The notes under the pieces: generated by a model
Seen by the model: the letters and a program-made list of their open reading frames with translations, nothing else
Database searches by the model: none
What the model was told of the DNA's origin: nothing
Translations under genes and position numbers: made by a program
NCBI RefSeq assembly: GCF_002205645.1
Contig: NZ_NIOF01000013.1
Location: 1 to 64,000, forward strand
Reading direction: 5' to 3'
DNA length: 64,000 nt
Source: Roseateles aquatilis
Lineage (GTDB): Bacteria > Pseudomonadota > Gammaproteobacteria > Burkholderiales > Burkholderiaceae_C
Part shown: positions 17,365-27,030 of the stretch, piece by piece
Position numbering within the stretch: position 1 is the first letter of the stretch
Layout of the letters: each line of letters starts with the position of its first letter

Positions 17365-20253
17365 TTACGGCTTGGCGGCCGATGCCGGCGAGGCCGGCGC
17401 GGTCGCATTGACCAGCGCGCCTTGCGGATCGCGGATCTCCAGCGGCTGGCGGCCGAGCGCCTCCAGCTGCGGCTGCACCTTGGCCTTGTCGCCCACCGCC
17501 ACCACGACCAGCGAGGCCGGGTCGACGTAGGTGCGCGTGGCCTTGTACGCGCTGCCGGCGGTCACCGCGCCGTACTTGCGCGGCAGCGAGGTGATGCTGT
17601 CGGCCGGCTGGCCGATCGCCCATTCGCTGGCGTAGGTGGAGGCGATGACGCGGTTGGTGTCGAACAGCCCCGGCAGCGCCAGCAGCTGCGCGTTGCGGAC
17701 GCGGTTCAGCTCGGCCGCGCCCATCGGCTTGGCGCGCATGCCGTCGATCTCCTTGAACATGTCGACCAGCGAGGCGCCCGTCACGTCCGTGCGCACGCTG
17801 CCGCGGATGCCGAACATGCCGCTGTCGCGGTTCATCGTGTAGCCGGAGTAGATGCCGTAGGTATAGCCCTTGACCTCGCGCAACTGCGTGTTGATGCGCG
17901 ACGTGAAGAGGCCGCCCAGCGCCGCGTTCTGGACCTTGATGTCGGCGGCGTCGGCGACGCCGGCCTTCGGGCCGGCGCCGACCACGGCCAGCGCCGTCTG
18001 CGGCGCGCCCGGCTTGTCCACCAGCACGACGCGCGCGGCGCCCGGCTTGGGCGGCTCGGCGTTGAGCGCCGGGGCAGCGGTCTTCGGCCGCTCCCAGCCG
18101 CCGAACAGCTTGTCGGCCAGCGACTTCAGCTCGTCCGCGGAGATGTCCCCGGCGACCACCAGCGCGGCCTGGTCCGGCCGGTAGTGGGTGGACCAGAACT
18201 GGCGCAGCGCGGCGGCGTCCGTGGCCTTGATGGCCGCCTCGTCGCCCAGGCCGGCCTGGGCCAGCGGATGGCCCTCGCCATAGATCACGCGGTTGGCGAC
18301 GATCGCCGCCACGGCGGGCGGCTGCTCGCGCTGCTGCGACAGCGCGCCCAGGCGCTGATTGCGCACGCGCGCGATCTCGGCGTCGGCGAACGCCGGGTGC
18401 TGCGCCACGTCGGCCAGCAACGCCAGCGTCTGCGCGAAGTTGCGCTTCAAGCTGCTGGCCTCGATGCGGGCCTCGTCACGCGCCGAGCCGGTGGTGAGCG
18501 TCGCGCCCAGCGCGGCGGCCTCGTCGGCGATCTGCTGCGCGGTGCGGCTCTGCGTGCCTTGTTGCAGCATGCCGGCGGTGAAGCTCGACAGGCCGGGCTT
18601 GCCCGCCGGATTGGCGGTCTGGCCGGCGCGCACCACCAGGCTGGCGCTGACCAGCGGCAGGCCCGGATTGGGCACGTGGATGACGGTCAGGCCGTTGGCC
18701 AGCGTCAGGCGCTTGCCGTCGGGCAGCGCCAGCGGCTGGGCCTTGCCGCCCTTGGGCTGCGTCTTGCGCCACGCGACGTCGGCGTTCAGCGATTCGCGCT
18801 CGTTCGTCGCGGCCTTGGCGGGGATCGGCGGCGTCGGCACCTCGGCCGCCAGCTTCTGCTCGCCGGGCGTGGCCAGCACGACGACACGCGCGTTCTTCTT
18901 CAACTGCCGCGCGACGGCGTCGCGGACCTGGTCGGCGGTGACGGCCTGGTAGCGGGCCAGGTCCTTGCCGATGAAGTTGGGATCGCCGGCCTGCTGGTTG
19001 TAGTAATTGATCTGGTCGGCCAGACCCTGCACCTTCTCCAGGCGCGACAGCGTGCCGGTCTCGATGGTGGCGCGGGCGCGGGCCATCTCGTCGGGGGTGG
19101 GCGGGTTCTGCGACAGGTTGGCGACTTCGTCGTCGACCAGCTTCTCGATCTCGGCCAGCGACTTGCCGGGACGGGCCACGACCTCGATCGAGAACACCGA
19201 GCCCAGCGACAGCGAGTACTGCTGCACCGCCACCGACTGCGCCAGCTGCTTGTCGTAGACCAGCGTCTTGTAGAGGCGGCTGGACTTGCCGCCGCCCAGC
19301 ACGTGCGAGGCGATGTCCAGCTCCGCGTCGCCCGGCTGGAACACCGCCGGCGTGTGCCAGGCGATGTCCAGGCGCGACAGCTCGATGCGGTCGGTGACCT
19401 CGACGCGTTTTTCCTCCGTCAGCCGAGGCTGCGCGACGTTGACCGGCGGCACCGGGTCGCCGGCCTTGAGCGTGCCGAAGTACTTCTCCACCAGCTTCCT
19501 GGCCTGCGCCGGATCGAAATCACCGGCCAGCACCAGCGTGGCGTTGTTGGGGCGGTAGTAGCTGCGCGCGAAGGCCTTCACGTCGGCCAGCTTGATCGAC
19601 TGGATGTCCTCGTGCGAGCCGATCACGGTGGCGCGGTAGGGGTGGCCTTCCGGATACAGGGCCTGGAACATCGCTTCCTCGACGATGCCGTAGGGCCGGT
19701 TCTCGACCGACTGGCGGCGCTCGTTGCGCACCACGTCCTGCTGGTTGGCCAGCGAGACCGAATCGATCTCGTCGATCATGTAGCCCAGCATGTCGGACTT
19801 GAGCCACAGGCCCAATTCGAGCTGGTTGGACGGCAGCGTGAAGAAGTAGTTGGTGCGGTCGAAGTCGGTCGAGCCGTTGGAGTCGGTGCCGCCGGCGGCG
19901 TCGATGATCTTGTCGGCCTGGCCGCGCGGGATGTGGCGCGTGCCGGCGAACATCAAGTGCTCGAACAGATGCGCGAAGCCGGTCTGGCCCTTGGCCTCGT
20001 TGCGCGGGCCGGCGTGCACCCACATGTTGAAGGCCACCAGCGGCAGGCGGTGGTCCTCGACCAGGATGACCTCGAAGCCGTTGGCCAGCTTCACCTTCTC
20101 CAGCTTGACGCTGAGCGTGCCGCCGACGGTGGAGACGGCGCTCGTGCCCGCCGCGGCCGGCGCGGCCAGCGTGTCGGGGGCGAGGCTGGCGCCGCCCAGG
20201 GCGATCAGGACGGCGAGGGTGATGGCGGCGGGTGCCGCGGGCTTGAATCGCAT
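17365..20253 (-). CDS. M16 family zinc peptidase, two-domain fused form (pitrilysin-like)
   Basis: 962 residues from MRFKPAAP, which starts a clear signal peptide (ITLAVLIALGGASLAPDTLAA). The N-terminal half is the active M16 domain: inverted zinc motif HLFEH at 95-99, with the downstream glutamate region (ENRPYGIVEEAMF) and RPNNATLVLAGDF. The C-terminal half repeats the fold (RPDQAALVVAGDIS, KGYTYGIYSGYTMNRDSGMF) but lacks the HxxEH motif and would be the non-catalytic partner. Other bacteria often encode these halves as two adjacent genes. It presumably degrades peptides in the periplasm. It stands alone on the minus strand. Confidence 0.92.
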   Translation of the reverse strand: MRFKPAAPAAITLAVLIALGGASLAPDTLAAPAAAGTSAVSTVGGTLSVKLEKVKLANGFEVILVEDHRLPLVAFNMWVHAGPRNEAKGQTGFAHLFEHLMFAGTRHIPRGQADKIIDAAGGTDSNGSTDFDRTNYFFTLPSNQLELGLWLKSDMLGYMIDEIDSVSLANQQDVVRNERRQSVENRPYGIVEEAMFQALYPEGHPYRATVIGSHEDIQSIKLADVKAFARSYYRPNNATLVLAGDFDPAQARKLVEKYFGTLKAGDPVPPVNVAQPRLTEEKRVEVTDRIELSRLDIAWHTPAVFQPGDAELDIASHVLGGGKSSRLYKTLVYDKQLAQSVAVQQYSLSLGSVFSIEVVARPGKSLAEIEKLVDDEVANLSQNPPTPDEMARARATIETGTLSRLEKVQGLADQINYYNQQAGDPNFIGKDLARYQAVTADQVRDAVARQLKKNARVVVLATPGEQKLAAEVPTPPIPAKAATNERESLNADVAWRKTQPKGGKAQPLALPDGKRLTLANGLTVIHVPNPGLPLVSASLVVRAGQTANPAGKPGLSSFTAGMLQQGTQSRTAQQIADEAAALGATLTTGSARDEARIEASSLKRNFAQTLALLADVAQHPAFADAEIARVRNQRLGALSQQREQPPAVAAIVANRVIYGEGHPLAQAGLGDEAAIKATDAAALRQFWSTHYRPDQAALVVAGDISADELKSLADKLFGGWERPKTAAPALNAEPPKPGAARVVLVDKPGAPQTALAVVGAGPKAGVADAADIKVQNAALGGLFTSRINTQLREVKGYTYGIYSGYTMNRDSGMFGIRGSVRTDVTGASLVDMFKEIDGMRAKPMGAAELNRVRNAQLLALPGLFDTNRVIASTYASEWAIGQPADSITSLPRKYGAVTAGSAYKATRTYVDPASLVVVAVGDKAKVQPQLEALGRQPLEIRDPQGALVNATAPASPASAAKP

Positions 20254-20335
20254 GGTGGGACGCTTCCCTTGAATGTTGGTGCGGGGCACCCTACAGAAAG
20301 CGGGCGCCCCCCACAAGTGCCACAAGTGCCGCTGG

Positions 20336-21241
20336 TCAGAGCCGGCGGATCATCCATTGCTGGTGCAGCGGCTGCGCCACGGCGCCCAGCGCGCGCAGCG
20401 CGGCGCCGCCCATGTCGTCGCGTTGCAACTGCGGCACGCGCAGCCGCCGGCCCGGGTGGACGGCCGCCAGCGCCCGCAGCAGCGCGCGCGCATCGGCGTC
20501 CTCGGGCGCCACCAGGCTGTGGATCATGACGGTCTCGTCGGGCAGGGCGAAGACGACCTGCGCCCGGGCCTCGCCGGCGATGCTCTCGCGGTTGCCGGCG
20601 ATCTGCCAGGCGCGGTAGTCCTGGCCGTGCCGCAGCGTGGCCGCGGTGACCTGCAGCGGCAGGTCGGGGTAGCGTTGCTCGGCCGCGTCCAGCCAGGCCA
20701 GCGCGCGCGGCATGTCCACCGCGCGCGGGGCGGCGGGCGGCGCGTCGGCCGGGGCCAGGGTGCCCGGCTCGGCGAGGTAGCCGAAGAGCTCGTGCACCTT
20801 CGCGAAGCCGCGGCCCTCGTACAGGCGCCGGGCGCGGTCGTTCTGCACGAAGACCTCCAGCTCCACCGCCTCCTGGCCGGCCGCCGCCGCGCGGGCGATG
20901 ACGTCGTCCAGCAGCGCCGGCGCCGCGCCGCTGCCGCGTGCCTGGGGCGTGGCGGCCATGGTCGCGAGGCGCCAGCGATTCGACAGCGGGCGCCGCGCCA
21001 CCAGCGCGAAGGCCAGCGGCGCGCCGGCGGCGTCGCGCGCGACGCGCGACAGGTCCAGCGCCACGCCCTGGCGGGCCAGGAACATCGGCCACTGCTCGAG
21101 CGGTACCTGGAACGGCCCGATCAGGTAGTCCGCGAACGCGCGCACGAACGTGTCGTGCAGGACCTCGGGCGCGACCTCGTCGCCGCGGACGATGTCCAGG
21201 CCGGGAGGGGGTGTCGAAGAGCCATTGATCGATGCTTGCAT
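20336..21241 (-). CDS. GNAT family N-acetyltransferase
   Basis: 301 residues. The acetyl-CoA-binding core is in the N-terminal half: ATMAATPQARGSGAAPALLDDVIARA matches motif A (R/Q-x-x-G-x-G/A), and QNDRARRLYEGRGF is motif B. The C-terminal 130 residues (about 170-301) look like a second, degenerate GNAT-like domain. Substrate unknown. The AEC transporter gene ends 27 bases upstream on the same strand, so the two are probably co-transcribed. Confidence 0.85.
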   Translation of the reverse strand: MQASINGSSTPPPGLDIVRGDEVAPEVLHDTFVRAFADYLIGPFQVPLEQWPMFLARQGVALDLSRVARDAAGAPLAFALVARRPLSNRWRLATMAATPQARGSGAAPALLDDVIARAAAAGQEAVELEVFVQNDRARRLYEGRGFAKVHELFGYLAEPGTLAPADAPPAAPRAVDMPRALAWLDAAEQRYPDLPLQVTAATLRHGQDYRAWQIAGNRESIAGEARAQVVFALPDETVMIHSLVAPEDADARALLRALAAVHPGRRLRVPQLQRDDMGGAALRALGAVAQPLHQQWMIRRL

Positions 21242-21268
21242 GCGTGCCTCACTGGGTGTCGTTGGTTT

Positions 21269-22249
21269 TTACTGGAACTGCCCGAGCCACGCCGGCACCG
21301 CCAGCCACAAGGGCGCGGTGACGGCGAACAGGAGGGTCGCGAGCACCACCGCGCCGGAGGCCTCGGCCTCCAGGGTGCGGTAGCGCTGCGCGAACATCAT
21401 CGCGTTGGAGCCCGGCGGCAACGCCGCCATCATGACGATCACCGCCAACGGCATGCCCGACAGTCCGAAGCCCCAGTGTGCGACCACCAGGACCAGCGCG
21501 GGCAACATCAGCAGCTTCAGCGCGATCAGGCCGAGCAGGGCGCGCCAGGCGCCGGTCGGCAGGCCGTAGTACGACAGCGACATGCCGATCAGCACCAGGC
21601 ACAGCGGCACGACGGCGCTGCCCAGCATCTGCAGTACCTCGTCGAGCACCGCCGGCAGCGGGATCCCGGTTCCGTGCCAGGCGAAGCCGCACAGCACCGG
21701 CAGCACCACCGGGTGGATGACGGTGTTGCGCATCGTCGTGAGCACGGTGCGGCCGAGGCTGGCGCCGCGCTTCGTGTGGCGGGCCAGGTCCATCTCGACC
21801 AGCACGGTGGCCAGGCTGAGCAGCGTCAGCGCGTGCAGGCTTAGCACGGTGATGTGCACCGCCAGGCCGCTCTCGCCGAAGACGCCGGCCACCAGCGGCA
21901 CGCCGATCTGCAGCGTGTTGCCGAAGCTGGCGGTGATGCTGCGCACGGCGGGCGCGGCCGGGCTGTCCGGGTGACGGCGGCGCTCCCACAGGTAGACACC
22001 GACCAGCATCAGCATCACCGGCACGAAGAACGCCGCCACCGTCAGCCACGGCAGCGTCGACAGCTCCACCCGCGCGGTGGTGCGGAACATCAGCGCCGGG
22101 ACGAAGAGATAGAAGGCGAGGTTGGAGAGCACGCGCGCCGGGTCGTTCTCGCCGCCGGCCTTGCCCAGCCAGCGCATGTGCCCGACGAACCAACCCATGG
22201 CGGCGGCGATGAAGATCGCCAGCAGCTTGTAGAACAGGACGGCTGTCAT
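21269..22249 (-). CDS. AEC family (auxin efflux carrier-type) transporter
   Basis: 326 residues from MTAVLFYKLLAIF; the longer ORF adds a non-hydrophobic arginine-rich leader. About ten membrane helices are arranged as two inverted halves. Family marks are RVLSNLAFYLFVPALMFRT in the first half, SFGNTLQIGVPLV in the middle and ALPPGSNAMMFAQRY in the second half. AEC members export or import organic acids such as malate or malonate; the substrate is not readable here. It is upstream of the GNAT gene. Confidence 0.9.
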   Translation of the reverse strand: MTAVLFYKLLAIFIAAAMGWFVGHMRWLGKAGGENDPARVLSNLAFYLFVPALMFRTTARVELSTLPWLTVAAFFVPVMLMLVGVYLWERRRHPDSPAAPAVRSITASFGNTLQIGVPLVAGVFGESGLAVHITVLSLHALTLLSLATVLVEMDLARHTKRGASLGRTVLTTMRNTVIHPVVLPVLCGFAWHGTGIPLPAVLDEVLQMLGSAVVPLCLVLIGMSLSYYGLPTGAWRALLGLIALKLLMLPALVLVVAHWGFGLSGMPLAVIVMMAALPPGSNAMMFAQRYRTLEAEASGAVVLATLLFAVTAPLWLAVPAWLGQFQ

Positions 22250-22391
22250 AGGCGAGGCAGTATGCCTGCGACCTCGGCGGGTCCGCGCGGCGAGCGTGCC
22301 CGCCAGCATCGCCGGCGCCGCTTGTGCCGCGCGCCGATCGGCCCGGGGACGCCCGGCGGCCATGCCGCCCCGCGTCGCGGGGCGCGCGGGA

Positions 22392-24221
22392 TCAGGAGGC
22401 CAGCGGCAGTTCGAGCGAGAAGCTGAAGCGGCTGCCTTCGTCGGGCGAGGTCTCGACGCCGATCTCGCCGCCCATCAGCCGCACCAGCTGCTGGCTGATG
22501 GCCAGGCCCAGTCCGGTGCCGCCGACGCGGCGCGACAGGTCCGCCACCTGCTCGAAGGGCTGGAACAGGCGCTGGACCTGCTCCTGCGCCATGCCGATGC
22601 CGGTGTCCGAGACCGTGAAGCGCAGCACCAGGCTGCTGGGGCCTTGCGCGACGACGTCGACGCTCAGGCCGGCGCGCCCGTGGTCGGTGAACTTGACCGC
22701 GTTGGAGAGCAGGTTCAGCAACACCTGCCGCAGCCGCTGCCCGTCGGCGCGTACGCGCGTCGGCAGTTGCGGATCGAAATGCACGTCGAAGGCCAGGCCC
22801 TTCTCGGCCGCGCGCGGACGCATCGACTCGCTGCAGATCTCCAGCAGCGCGCGCAGGTCCAGCGGGCTCAGCTGCAGCGTCAGCTTGCCGGCCTCGATGC
22901 TGGCCACGTCCAGCAGGTCGGTGATCAGCACCAGCAGATGCTCGCCCGATTCGCGCATCAGCCGGATGCGCGTCTGCTGCGCGTCGGTGAGCGTCGGGTC
23001 CATCTGCAGCAACTGGGCGAAGCCGAGGATCGCGTTCAGCGGCGTGCGGAACTCGTGGCTCATCGTCGCCAGGAAGCGGCTTTTGGCCTGGTTCGCGGCC
23101 TCGGCGCGCTGTTTGGCCTGCGACAGCTCCACGGTGCGTTCGGTGACCAGGTCCTCCAGGTGGTCGCGATGCTGGGTCAGCTCCTGCTCGGCCAGCCGGC
23201 GCAGCGTGATGTCGCTGACCAGGCCCTCGATGCGGGGCGCGCCGTCCAGCGCCAGGTGCAGGCTCAGTTCCACCCACAGGTCGCGGCCGTCGCGCGTGGT
23301 GACCAGCAGCGGCACCTGCTGCAGCAGCCGGTGGCGCTCCAGCGCGCGGGCCAGGCGGCGGTACTCGGCCTGCTCGATGCGCACCATGCGGCGCAGGCTC
23401 ACGCCCTGCGCGTCCTCGGGCCGCGGCAGGCCCAGCATCTGCGCCAGCGCCTTGTTGACGCGCAGCAGCCGGCCGTGGCCGTCGGCCTGGAAGATGCCCT
23501 CGGCGGCGTTCTCGAACAGGCTGCGGTAACGCTGCTCGCTGCTGCGCAGGCCTTCGGCGAAGTCGTGCAGCCTGGTGCTCATCGCGTTGAGCTGCTCGGT
23601 CAGGTCGCCGATCTCGTCGGCATGCTCGGGCTCGATGTGGGCGCCCAGGTCACCGCTGGCCACGCGTTGCGCCAGGCCGCGCAGGCGCGACACCGGGCGC
23701 TCCACCAGGCGCCGCACCAGCACGTAGCTGGTCAGCGCGATCGCCAGCAGCACCGTCGCCAGCAGGCTGGCGACGAGGCGTCGCGTCTCGCCGAGCGTCT
23801 GGTCGATGTAGGCGCGGGTGTAGACCAGCGTCGCGCGGCCGAGCGCGCCGGCCGGGCCCTGGGCGCCGGCGCGATGGCTGAGCTCGAACTCCAGCGTCAG
23901 CGGCCGCACCGGCGGTGTCTCGCGGCTGCGCCGCAGCGTGTCCAGCCCGGGCGCGGCGAGCGTGATCGACTGGACCTCCGGGTCCGCCATCACCGCGTCC
24001 AGCAGCTCCGACAGCGCGGCGCTGTCCAGGTTCCAGACCGGCTCGGCGAAGCCGCGCGCGACCAGCTGCGCCATGCGCTGCTGGCGCTCGGTCAGCGCCT
24101 CGTTGAGTTCCTGCTCGTGGCGGTCGACCCAGTACAGGCCGATCAAACCCACCAGCAACGTCGCGCTGAGACTGAGCGCGGCCACCAGCCGCGTCTGGAT
24201 GCTCAGCGTCGATCGGCCCAT
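22392..24221 (-). CDS. Orphan sensor histidine kinase with PAS domain
   Basis: 609 residues from MGRSTLSIQ, preceded by an AGGAGAGG site about ten bases away. A first membrane helix ([21 protein letters not shown]) is followed by a periplasmic sensor of about 130 residues, a second helix ([17 protein letters not shown]), HAMP and a PAS domain ([20 protein letters not shown]). A coiled linker precedes the HisKA site [14 protein letters not shown]. The ATPase domain has [21 protein letters not shown] and [10 protein letters not shown]. No receiver or phosphotransfer domain is attached and no response regulator is adjacent, so its partner lies elsewhere. Confidence 0.92.
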   Translation of the reverse strand: MGRSTLSIQTRLVAALSLSATLLVGLIGLYWVDRHEQELNEALTERQQRMAQLVARGFAEPVWNLDSAALSELLDAVMADPEVQSITLAAPGLDTLRRSRETPPVRPLTLEFELSHRAGAQGPAGALGRATLVYTRAYIDQTLGETRRLVASLLATVLLAIALTSYVLVRRLVERPVSRLRGLAQRVASGDLGAHIEPEHADEIGDLTEQLNAMSTRLHDFAEGLRSSEQRYRSLFENAAEGIFQADGHGRLLRVNKALAQMLGLPRPEDAQGVSLRRMVRIEQAEYRRLARALERHRLLQQVPLLVTTRDGRDLWVELSLHLALDGAPRIEGLVSDITLRRLAEQELTQHRDHLEDLVTERTVELSQAKQRAEAANQAKSRFLATMSHEFRTPLNAILGFAQLLQMDPTLTDAQQTRIRLMRESGEHLLVLITDLLDVASIEAGKLTLQLSPLDLRALLEICSESMRPRAAEKGLAFDVHFDPQLPTRVRADGQRLRQVLLNLLSNAVKFTDHGRAGLSVDVVAQGPSSLVLRFTVSDTGIGMAQEQVQRLFQPFEQVADLSRRVGGTGLGLAISQQLVRLMGGEIGVETSPDEGSRFSFSLELPLAS

Positions 24222-24346
24222 GACCGCATGCCCTCTCCTGATGTTTGCGGTCGAGTGTCGCAAAAATGCGGCGCTCCCCGACCCGAAGCGGGCAGGGGCG
24301 CCCCCAGGATTTCACGGGTTGCGAAGCGACGCGATCAGGCGCGTGC

Positions 24347-25324
24347 TCAGGCGCGCGCGTCCGCGGGCAGGAACTGCGGCGCCGGTCGCGCCTCGTTCCA
24401 GCGCCAGGGCAGGGCGCCCGGGCGACGCAGGCCCGCGGTGACGCGCAGGCGCAGTTCGCGCTCGTCGCCGTGCCAGAGGAGCTGCGCCTCGGCAGCCAGG
24501 TGCAGCAGCTCGCCGCTCGCGTAGTCCGCGACCAGCAGCCCGGCGCGGGGATGTCGGAGCAGGTTGCCCAGCGTCATGAAGAAGCGGTTGCCGGGGAAGT
24601 CGGGCACGCGCAGCTCGATGCCGCCGTCGAGCCGTCGATGCGCCCGGACGAAACCGGGCGGGCCGCCCCGATGCGACACGTCCACGCCGTCGGATCGGCC
24701 CATGCCCGGCGCCGGCGCGGAGGCGCTGGCGATGAACAGCGTGTCGGCCGCCTCGATCAGCGCCAGCGCCGCGTCGTCGAGCGTCGCGCCCAGCGGCCGG
24801 GCGACGGCGGGCGGCGCCGCGATCCAGTCGACCGGATCGCGGGCCTGGATGTACTTCGGGCAGTTGCCGAAGCTCTGGACGACATCGACCGCCAGGCCCT
24901 CGTCCGAGATCGACCGCAGCCGCCCGTTCATCCGGTTGCGTCGCCGCGTGTGCGGCTCCAGGCCGAGCAGTCCCACCGGCGCGCCCGCGCCGTGGCGGCG
25001 CAACGCGGCCAGCGCCGGGTCCTGGCCGTCGAGCGTCGCGGCGGCCGACAGCGTGCGCGCGTCGGGGGTGCGCACGAAGCCGGGGGCGCCGGCCAGCATC
25101 GTCGCCCAGGGCTGGCCGTCGGCGTCGAGCGCGCCGAGCAGCAGCGTCGGCAGCTTCTCGAACAGCTCGCGATGCTGGTCGGGCATGTGGTCGCGAACGA
25201 CCTGCGGCCCGATTTCCGCCATGCGCTCGCGCAGGCCGAGCCTGGCCTGCAAGGCTTGCTCGCCGTCGTGCCAGGTCGCGCGTGGATCGGCGGTGTCACC
25301 GACGGCGTGGGGGTGGGTGTCCAT
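24347..25324 (-). CDS. PPOX-type FMN-binding protein (pyridoxamine-phosphate-oxidase fold)
   Basis: 325 residues from MDTHPHAVG, with a TTGGAGAAA site just before it. A split-barrel pattern of this family is visible twice. LPTLLLGALDADGQPWATMLAG with GFVRTPDARTLS opens the domain, and NRFFMTLGNLLRHPRAGLLVADYASGELLHL forms the second barrel half. In between, the SFGNCPKYIQARDP segment is typical of the larger PPOX-class flavin-nucleotide-binding proteins. Redox substrate unknown. The GST gene is 48 bases upstream on the same strand, and both are divergent from a LysR gene that probably controls them. Confidence 0.82.
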   Translation of the reverse strand: MDTHPHAVGDTADPRATWHDGEQALQARLGLRERMAEIGPQVVRDHMPDQHRELFEKLPTLLLGALDADGQPWATMLAGAPGFVRTPDARTLSAAATLDGQDPALAALRRHGAGAPVGLLGLEPHTRRRNRMNGRLRSISDEGLAVDVVQSFGNCPKYIQARDPVDWIAAPPAVARPLGATLDDAALALIEAADTLFIASASAPAPGMGRSDGVDVSHRGGPPGFVRAHRRLDGGIELRVPDFPGNRFFMTLGNLLRHPRAGLLVADYASGELLHLAAEAQLLWHGDERELRLRVTAGLRRPGALPWRWNEARPAPQFLPADARA

Positions 25325-25372
25325 GGGTTTCTCCAACTCGCCGGGGTGGGCGAGGGCGAGCGTTGGCACGGG

Positions 25373-25987
25373 TCAGAACGAGCTGGGCAGCGGCTTGAAA
25401 CCGGGCAACGCCTCGATGTGCGCGAGCCAGTCGCGCAGCCGCGGATAGTCGTCCAGCGGGATGCCGCCCAGCGGCGCCTGCGCGGTGTAGCCGTAGTACG
25501 CCAGGTCGGCCAGCGTCGGCCGGTCGGCGACGAGGAAGGCGGTGCGGGCCAGTGCCGCCTCGATCAGCGCGAACAGCCGGTGCCCCGACGCCTGCCAGGC
25601 GGGGTCCACCGGCTGGCCGGTCAGCGCCTTGTAGCGCGCCGACGCCGCGGCACCGAGCAGGCTCACCGACAGGCCGAACCAGCGCTGCTGCCGGGCCGCC
25701 TCGACTGGATCGCGCGGCAGCCAGGCGGAGTCCGGCGCATACCGCGTCGCGAGATAGACCAGGATCGCGCAGCTCTCCTGCAGCACCAGGTCGCCGTCCT
25801 CCAGCACCGGCACCTGGCCGAGCGGGTTCAGCGCGAGGTACGCGGGCTGGCGGTTGTCGCCGCGCTTCAGGTCGAGGTCGACCGTGGTGTAGGGCAGGTC
25901 GAGCATGGACAGCAGCAGCTCGACCCGGTGGCAATGGCCGGAGGCGGGGACGCGATGCAGGCGCAGCGGGGTGGACGGACGGGACAT
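25373..25987 (-). CDS. Glutathione S-transferase
   Basis: 204 residues. The N-terminal thioredoxin-fold domain (about 1-85) has LRLHRVPASGHCHRVELLLSML, the cis-proline turn LNPLGQVPVLEDGD and the glutathione-gamma-glutamyl contact QESCAILVYLATRY. The C-terminal helical domain contains FLVADRPTLADLAYYGYT, where the invariant aspartate of the GST N-capping box is present. The likely catalytic residue is the serine or cysteine in ASGHC. First gene of a two-gene operon with the PPOX protein and divergent from LysR, an arrangement typical of detoxification modules. Confidence 0.92.
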   Translation of the reverse strand: MSRPSTPLRLHRVPASGHCHRVELLLSMLDLPYTTVDLDLKRGDNRQPAYLALNPLGQVPVLEDGDLVLQESCAILVYLATRYAPDSAWLPRDPVEAARQQRWFGLSVSLLGAAASARYKALTGQPVDPAWQASGHRLFALIEAALARTAFLVADRPTLADLAYYGYTAQAPLGGIPLDDYPRLRDWLAHIEALPGFKPLPSSF

Positions 25988-26085
25988 TCGGGGGCTCCTT
26001 GTGGCGGGCTTCCCTCGGGAAGCGATGCGAGCCTGTACCGTATCTGTTGCACCCGACGACGGGAATGGCGATCGGTTGTCATTCA

Positions 26086-26109
26086 GAATTGCAGTCGTCG
26101 AAACAATTC
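26086..26109. promoter_or_regulatory. Inverted repeat GAATTG-N12-CAATTC in the GST/LysR promoter region
   Basis: Exact 6-bp half-sites at 26086-26091 and 26104-26109 separated by 12 bases, in the 134-base divergent intergenic region, ending 12 bases before the LysR start. The AT-rich dyad stands out in GC-rich surroundings and has the size and place of a LysR-type recognition site. Function is inferred from position only. Confidence 0.4.
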
Positions 26110-26121
26110 AGCGAGCACCCC

Positions 26122-27030
26122 ATGGATCACCTCGAACGCCTGCGCTGTTTCGTGGCGGTCGCCGACACGCAAAGCTTCGCCGGGGCGGCGCGACGGCTGG
26201 GGTGCTCGGCGCCGGCCGCCACGCGCGCGATCGCGACGCTGGAGCAGCGGCTGGGCGTGCAGCTCTTTCAGCGCAGCACGCGGTCGGTGCGCGCCACCGA
26301 GGCGGGCGAGCGTTTCCTGGTCGACTGCCGGCGTGTCCTGACCGACCTGGATGCGTCGGAGGCGGCCCTGCGCGGCGTCGAGGGCGAGCCGCGCGGCACC
26401 TTGTCCATGACCGCGCCGTCGATGTTCGGGCGGCTGCATGTGGCGCCGCTGGCCAATGAATTCCTGATCCGGCACGCGCGGGTGCGCCTGCGCATGCTGC
26501 TGGTGGATCGGGTGGTTTCGCTGCTGGACGAGGCGCAGGACGTGGCGGTGCGGATCGCCCACCTGCCGGATTCAGGACTGGTGGCGATCCCGGTCGGCCA
26601 CATGCGGCGCGTCGTCGTCGGGGCGCCGGACTACCTCGACCGGGTCGAGCAACTCGTCGAGCCGAGGGACCTGCCACGGCATCGCACGATCGCCACCCAC
26701 TTCGACCGGCAGGGCATGAGGCCCTGGCGCTTCCGCGACGGCCCGGTGCCGCTCGAGCCGACCCTGCTGGTGAACGACACCGGCGCCGCCGTGGCGGCGG
26801 CCGTGGCCGGGGTAGGGCTGGCCCGCTGTCTCGTCTACCAGGCGGCGGAAGCGCTTGCGCGGGGGCAACTGCGCATCGTGCTGGCCGAGCATGAATTGCC
26901 CGCCGTGCCGGTGCACCTGGTCCACGCCGCGGGCCGGCGTGTCCCCGCGCCACTGCGCCTGTTGCTGGATCACATGACCGACGGCCTGCGCGCGCAGCCG
27001 GTGCTCGCCGGGGACGCGTTCGGCGCCTGA
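26122..27030 (+). CDS. LysR family transcriptional regulator
   Basis: 302 residues from MDHLERLRCFVAVADTQSF. The N-terminal winged helix (about 1-60) reads AGAARRLGCSAPAATRAIATLEQRLGVQLFQRSTRSVRATEAG. The substrate-binding domain has GTLSMTAPSMFGRLHVAPL at its opening and follows the common two-lobed pattern (VNDTGAAVAAAVAGVGLARC near 235). It is divergent from the GST-PPOX operon and probably controls it. The last 459 bases overlap a minus-strand ORF coming from the topB side. Confidence 0.93.
   Translation: MDHLERLRCFVAVADTQSFAGAARRLGCSAPAATRAIATLEQRLGVQLFQRSTRSVRATEAGERFLVDCRRVLTDLDASEAALRGVEGEPRGTLSMTAPSMFGRLHVAPLANEFLIRHARVRLRMLLVDRVVSLLDEAQDVAVRIAHLPDSGLVAIPVGHMRRVVVGAPDYLDRVEQLVEPRDLPRHRTIATHFDRQGMRPWRFRDGPVPLEPTLLVNDTGAAVAAAVAGVGLARCLVYQAAEALARGQLRIVLAEHELPAVPVHLVHAAGRRVPAPLRLLLDHMTDGLRAQPVLAGDAFGA

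Noticed and set aside
17422-20529. 1035-codon plus-strand frame opposite the M16 peptidase
   Set aside because: Composition (Arg, Gln, His, Leu, Val repeats) is typical of an antisense frame, while the opposite strand has a complete M16 protein with signal peptide and HxxEH motif.
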